DNA of 17,944 nucleotides from positions 1 to 17,944 of the forward strand of contig JAYTOA010000068.1 in the NCBI GenBank assembly GCA_043748015.1, read 5' to 3'. The position numbers were made by a program, and so were the translations under genes. Below the pieces are notes generated by a model. It did not search any database and was not told the DNA's origin. It saw only the letters and a list, made by a program, of their open reading frames with translations. Position 1 is the stretch's first letter, and every line of letters starts with the position of its first letter. Positions 14,132 to 17,944 of the stretch are shown piece after piece. This DNA comes from JAIBBG01 sp043748015 (lineage in GTDB: Bacteria; Bacteroidota; Bacteroidia; Flavobacteriales_D; Sanyastnellaceae).

Positions 14132-15319
14132 ATGAAGATCAATCTGTTTCTCCTTTGCGCCCTGCTTTGCAATAATGTATTAGCGCAACCATTTCAAATC
14201 GGGCATACGACCATGACGTTGATTGATGCTTCGCGCAACAACCGCAACATTCCCACGGAAATATATTATCCAACTGATATAGCAGGTGATAATATTCCGA
14301 TGACCATGGCGAACAATGATCAGTTTCCGGTGATCAGTTTCGGACACGGTTTTGTGATGACGTGGGATGCCTATCAGAATATCTGGGAGGCTGTCGTGGC
14401 CGAAGGATTCATCATGGCATTTCCCAAAACAGAAGCAGGAATTGCTCCTTCTCACTTTGAGTTTGGAAAAGACATTGCTTTTGTCATTTCTGAATTAAAC
14501 GCACTTGGACAGAACAATGCTTCTTTGTTCTATAATCGTATCGATTCAATGAATTGTGTGATAGGACATAGCATGGGAGGCGGCTCTGCTTTTCTTGCCG
14601 CACAAATGAGTCCTGTTGTGAAAGCATTGGCGACGCTGGCGCCTGCCGAAACAACTCCTTCTGCAATACAGGCGGCGGCAAGTGTCAATTTGCCATCACT
14701 GATTTTTGCCGGCGGAAATGATTGCGTTACACCGCCGGCTGGGCATCAAATTCCGATGTATGATGCTTTGACTTCCGACTGCAAAACGTATATCAGCATT
14801 CAAGGTGGAAGCCATTGCCAGATGGCAAATAACAACGCACTCTGCAGTTTCGGTGAATTAACATGTTCACCTCAGCCAACAATATCGCGCGAAGAACAAC
14901 ATGCCGTCATCAATCGCTATTTGCTTCCCTGGTTGAAATATGAATTGAAAGGTGATTGCATCGCAGGCGCGCAATTTGATTCGCTCATTGTCTTCGACGA
15001 CAGCATTGCTTTTCAAAAATCATGTTCGCTTTGTAGTGCCAGTCATAACAATGAAATCAATTCAAATTTTCAGGTTGATGTATTTCCGAATCCATTCAAT
15101 GATTACTTGTTTATACAATGCGACACATTTACAAAGGGCATGTTAACAGTGGATTTGTATGCAATGGATGGATGCCGGATATTTTCAAAATCGTTTTCAA
15201 ATCTCAAAGTATATGATAAGCTGAAGCTCAGCTTACCAGAAGATTTCCCGGAAGGAATTTATTTACTCAAGGTGACAACTGCCGGAAGAAATGTATCCAG
15301 GAAAATAATAAAGCAATAA
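14132..15319 (+). CDS. Secreted alpha/beta hydrolase with type IX sorting domain
   Basis: A 395-residue protein built of a signal peptide (1-19, ending VLAQ), an alpha/beta-hydrolase domain (about 20-285) and a C-terminal T9SS sorting domain (about 312-395). The nucleophile elbow is G145-H-S147-M-G149-G; the likely acid is Asp197 (GGNDC) and the base His228 (GGSHC). FGHGF (70-74) is the probable oxyanion-hole segment. The fold and motifs resemble dienelactone-hydrolase, chlorophyllase and cutinase-like esterases, including the group with polyester hydrolases. Cys198, 229, 238 and 245 may form disulfides. The tail has VFPNPFNDYL (317-326) and the closing GIYLLKV...KIIKQ typical of type A sorting domains, so the enzyme is probably exported across the outer membrane and attached or released. 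Substrate unknown. Confidence 0.88.
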   Translation: MKINLFLLCALLCNNVLAQPFQIGHTTMTLIDASRNNRNIPTEIYYPTDIAGDNIPMTMANNDQFPVISFGHGFVMTWDAYQNIWEAVVAEGFIMAFPKTEAGIAPSHFEFGKDIAFVISELNALGQNNASLFYNRIDSMNCVIGHSMGGGSAFLAAQMSPVVKALATLAPAETTPSAIQAAASVNLPSLIFAGGNDCVTPPAGHQIPMYDALTSDCKTYISIQGGSHCQMANNNALCSFGELTCSPQPTISREEQHAVINRYLLPWLKYELKGDCIAGAQFDSLIVFDDSIAFQKSCSLCSASHNNEINSNFQVDVFPNPFNDYLFIQCDTFTKGMLTVDLYAMDGCRIFSKSFSNLKVYDKLKLSLPEDFPEGIYLLKVTTAGRNVSRKIIKQ

Positions 15320-15345
15320 AAATTCCTTCATGTCTTATTGCAATA
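15313..15345. repeat. Hairpin at the end of the hydrolase gene
   Basis: GCAATAA (15313-15319, containing the stop codon) pairs with TTATTGC (15335-15341) over a 15-base loop, and the right arm overlaps a 10-bp palindrome TATTGCAATA (15336-15345). It lies between the convergent hydrolase and the large minus-strand gene; there is no T-run, so a terminator role is doubtful. Confidence 0.3.
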
Positions 15346-15382
15346 GAATAAATGAAAATGTGATTGAACACAATTCCATCCA

Positions 15383-17944
15383 TTACAAATCCCTGAACCT
15401 GCCCACAAAATCATCCCGCTTCTTTTTGTTGTTTACGAAGAGGTATGTGTGTTTGTATTTACCTTCTTCAAATTTGCGTTTGTCTTCTTTTACTTCTGTC
15501 AGAATAGTTCCGAAATCCTTGTCACTGCTGAGAATATTCATGATGCCAAGCTTATACTCGAAGTAATACCATGTTCCCGGATCTAGCTCGAGATAGATGC
15601 GAATCATATCTGCGCCGCGCTTTTTCTCAATCTCAATTTTTCCTTTTACATATTTGAACAATTGTTTTTTGTCCATGCTTGCAATGCCTATTAAGCCAAC
15701 ACTTTGAAATGTTTCATCAGTGTTGTTCCAGATAAATTTGACATCGGCCAGATACATTGTCGCTTGTAATTCCTCCGGCACCTTCTTCAACTGGCCACTC
15801 AGGTTAAGTTCTGAAATCAACTTATCGGATTTCTCTAATCCAAGTATTTCCACAAGTCCTTTTTCGTACTTTGTCTTTGTAACATCCACTGGTTGCAGAT
15901 TTGGCCACTGCTCAATTTGCTCATACATTCTTTTCACAGCACTTTCTTCTATCGGGAATTTTATCATTGCCGTTCCTTGCGTGGTCATTTCATTCTCAGC
16001 TGTCTTGTACTTGATTTCTCCAACGTTGGTAAGTTTCACCATGCCGAGATCTACTCCGAAATTGATCTTGCCGTCACCATTCAATTCACATGAACCGGCA
16101 TTCAACGTTATAAGATTACCTGCAAGCTTCGGCTGACGAATTTTTTCTTTCGATCCTATGAGATATCTCGAAGTTATTTTATCGTAATACAGAAAACCTT
16201 CTGCTAGTATCAATGATTGATCTGCCTTTTCACGAATATCACTTAGGAACGCAGGATAGACTTCAATTTGAGACGCAGTGCTGATCATTACACCAATGCC
16301 AAGTTTGGTCATGTCCATTGCGCGCATGGACGTATCTAACGGTATGAATATTTCATCAGGATTGATTTCAGATTTGAATTTGTAAAATGTTCGAGGCATT
16401 TTTTCACAGTTGTGAAGAATCTTTGCACCACCGTCAAAAGTCAAAAATTTCTGATTGGCCTGCAATTCGAAATCACCATAGTATTCATAGGCCGGTGACA
16501 AAAAGAATTGTGCGTCTTCGGCAATTTTTCCAATACCTACAGTTTGCAGCGTAGTGTCAACTTTAAGTGTTTCAATGTGAATTACAGATTCTTTTTTGTT
16601 CTCATCAGTGTATGCGATATCACCCGAGCCGGAATATTTTTTTCGTCCGTTGATTTTCACTTCAGCATTGAAAATTTTGTGATACTGCGTCACATAGTTG
16701 CTCAGTATTTGAGCCTTTGACAATGGAAGCATGTTTGCAAATTTTTCAATGACAACTTTACCGCTATCTGGTGTGATTTTAGAATCGGCTACAACTATGT
16801 ATTGGATTTTTTCGCAAGTAATCCGACTTTTCCTCAAATCGTATTTCGCTTTGGATGAAAGAAAATTCAATGAATCCTGACCTTCGGCGACGGAGAAAAA
16901 GTTTGATTTGGACATCTCATCACTTGTGTCGATCACGAGGTCGTCGGCCGCTTTTCTATTGGATGATAAATCCATTTCATCACGGTCCATATACCATGTG
17001 AATTGGTCCATGAAGCACACATATTTGTTCGTAGGAAACTCAATCTTTGTTTCGCCACCATTGCTTTTGAACACACCTTGTCGTTTGTCGAAATCGACAT
17101 TTGCATTTACATTATCCGTTTTGAATGCAAGTCCAAGACCTTCGCTGTCGCCCATGCCCGCGAGTTGAAACGAAGCTGTATCAGCAAGAATTTTTCTTCT
17201 TGTGTAGTCAAAGTCAAGGGATGCAAGTGTGGCACCACCAAATTTCATATCCCCAACACCGGTCATTCCGGTGGGCTTTAATTTTAAAGTTCCGGTGAGG
17301 GTCGCTTCGTTGTCAAAAAAGTCTATTGGAGTGGTTACACTTGCGATATCGAGTTGGTCTTTTTTCGGATAGAAAGCAAGCAAGGTTGTATCGCATTTTG
17401 CTTTTGGCACTTCAACTTTTCCGCTTTGCTCGCGATTGGAGTAAAGATTCGTTTTGCCTAGCATCGAATCAGGAAGGAAAAGAAATTCTTTTGATGATGC
17501 GGATGAAGTTAAATAGTTGAAATCACCACCACCCTTCAATCCTGAATAGTCGAGTTTCAATTCGGCAGTTACTTTTGCTTTGCCTGCATATGCTGTCAAA
17601 CCGGAAGCTCCGGTGCTTTTTGTAAAACCAAGTGAGTAGTCATCCATTAATACAAGAGGCTCTTCAATATCCGGAAAAATACCGGAACTCACCAATGTTC
17701 CATTGAACTTGAGATCTTTCTTACTGAAGTTGTCAAGTGAGTCAATCGTGAACGGTTGTACCTGATAATAGAATTTATCTTTATCGTAAACACCTTTCTG
17801 AATGACCGGATCACTCCAATAGACGTAGGACGTTTTTGTACAAGTGAAAATGGGATATTGTGGATAGGTAGGACTATGGAATCCTCCTTTGTTAGATGGT
17901 GCATCTACTTTTATATATCCGGCGATGTCGCGAAGTACACTTTT
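15383..17944 (-). CDS. Very large beta-rich protein, N-terminus beyond the window
   Basis: The frame is open from the stop at 15383 to the window edge, giving at least 853 residues; a TTG at 17695 could be mistaken for a start, but coherent protein sequence continues upstream (for example SPTYPQYPIF and YYQVQPFTIDSLDNF), so the true N-terminus lies further right. The sequence is dominated by short beta-strand-like repeats of the kind G-x-G-x-hydrophobic-x-F/L ending in FQL or LDFDY, reminiscent of LptA/OstA or AsmA-like beta-taco and beta-helix proteins of the envelope, but I cannot name a family with confidence. The C-terminal 100 residues contain RIYLELDPGTWYYFEYKLG and a charged tail, which I recall from large conserved Bacteroidota hypothetical proteins. 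No membrane segment is visible in the part present. Confidence 0.75.
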   Translation of the reverse strand, partial: KSVLRDIAGYIKVDAPSNKGGFHSPTYPQYPIFTCTKTSYVYWSDPVIQKGVYDKDKFYYQVQPFTIDSLDNFSKKDLKFNGTLVSSGIFPDIEEPLVLMDDYSLGFTKSTGASGLTAYAGKAKVTAELKLDYSGLKGGGDFNYLTSSASSKEFLFLPDSMLGKTNLYSNREQSGKVEVPKAKCDTTLLAFYPKKDQLDIASVTTPIDFFDNEATLTGTLKLKPTGMTGVGDMKFGGATLASLDFDYTRRKILADTASFQLAGMGDSEGLGLAFKTDNVNANVDFDKRQGVFKSNGGETKIEFPTNKYVCFMDQFTWYMDRDEMDLSSNRKAADDLVIDTSDEMSKSNFFSVAEGQDSLNFLSSKAKYDLRKSRITCEKIQYIVVADSKITPDSGKVVIEKFANMLPLSKAQILSNYVTQYHKIFNAEVKINGRKKYSGSGDIAYTDENKKESVIHIETLKVDTTLQTVGIGKIAEDAQFFLSPAYEYYGDFELQANQKFLTFDGGAKILHNCEKMPRTFYKFKSEINPDEIFIPLDTSMRAMDMTKLGIGVMISTASQIEVYPAFLSDIREKADQSLILAEGFLYYDKITSRYLIGSKEKIRQPKLAGNLITLNAGSCELNGDGKINFGVDLGMVKLTNVGEIKYKTAENEMTTQGTAMIKFPIEESAVKRMYEQIEQWPNLQPVDVTKTKYEKGLVEILGLEKSDKLISELNLSGQLKKVPEELQATMYLADVKFIWNNTDETFQSVGLIGIASMDKKQLFKYVKGKIEIEKKRGADMIRIYLELDPGTWYYFEYKLGIMNILSSDKDFGTILTEVKEDKRKFEEGKYKHTYLFVNNKKKRDDFVGRFRDL

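Noticed and set aside
17693..17695. TTG as the start of the large minus-strand protein
   Set aside because: The same frame continues open to the window edge with similar protein sequence, so the gene is simply cut off.
1..17944. CRISPR array, prophage, tRNA or rRNA
   Set aside because: No regularly spaced repeats, phage structural genes or recognisable RNA gene folds were seen on either strand.

Overview
The window looks like chromosomal DNA from a member of the Bacteroidota. The clearest signs are a secreted hydrolase ending in a type IX secretion (Por) sorting domain, a membrane protein with GldL-like WPGA motifs, several lipoproteins and signal-peptide proteins of Bacteroidota style, weak Shine-Dalgarno sequences, and moderately AT-rich DNA. 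Most of it is ordinary core and accessory chromosome. I found no CRISPR array, prophage, rRNA, tRNA, or recognisable defence or biosynthetic island.

Layout. Positions 1-80 hold the last codons of an upstream gene (possibly rpsT) and its terminator. Then radC and a UDP-GlcNAc 2-epimerase gene overlap by 4 bp (147-1987). A DUF1761-like membrane protein, a di-haem DHOR/DUF1111 lipoprotein and a TraB/GumN protein follow on the + strand (2147-5002). The last of these overlaps tail to tail with a solitary IS200-like Y1 transposase relative (4966-5505, - strand). Next come htpG (- strand) and, divergently, fhs and fdhD (+), a chaperone gene beside two genes linked to formate. A strong bidirectional-looking hairpin terminator lies just after fdhD.

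From 10.4 kb on the genes are small and mostly uncharacterised: a 65-codon ORF, the WPGA membrane protein, a small conserved soluble protein, a secreted protein, a lipoprotein, a decayed DUF1801 fragment and the T9SS-sorted alpha/beta hydrolase. The window ends inside a very large - strand gene (15383 to beyond 17944) for a beta-rich protein that I cannot assign to a named family.

Functional links are modest. fhs and fdhD both concern formate (one-carbon assimilation and formate dehydrogenase maturation). The DHOR and TraB/GumN genes are 32 bp apart and both products are exported. The points most worth a second look are the transposase relative whose apparent catalytic tyrosine is Phe and whose C-terminus runs into the neighbouring gene, an interleaved pair of inverted repeats at 11250-11303 that could form a pseudoknot or a two-state switch, the internally duplicated WPGA membrane protein, the T9SS-exported hydrolase, and the large beta-rich protein at the right edge.
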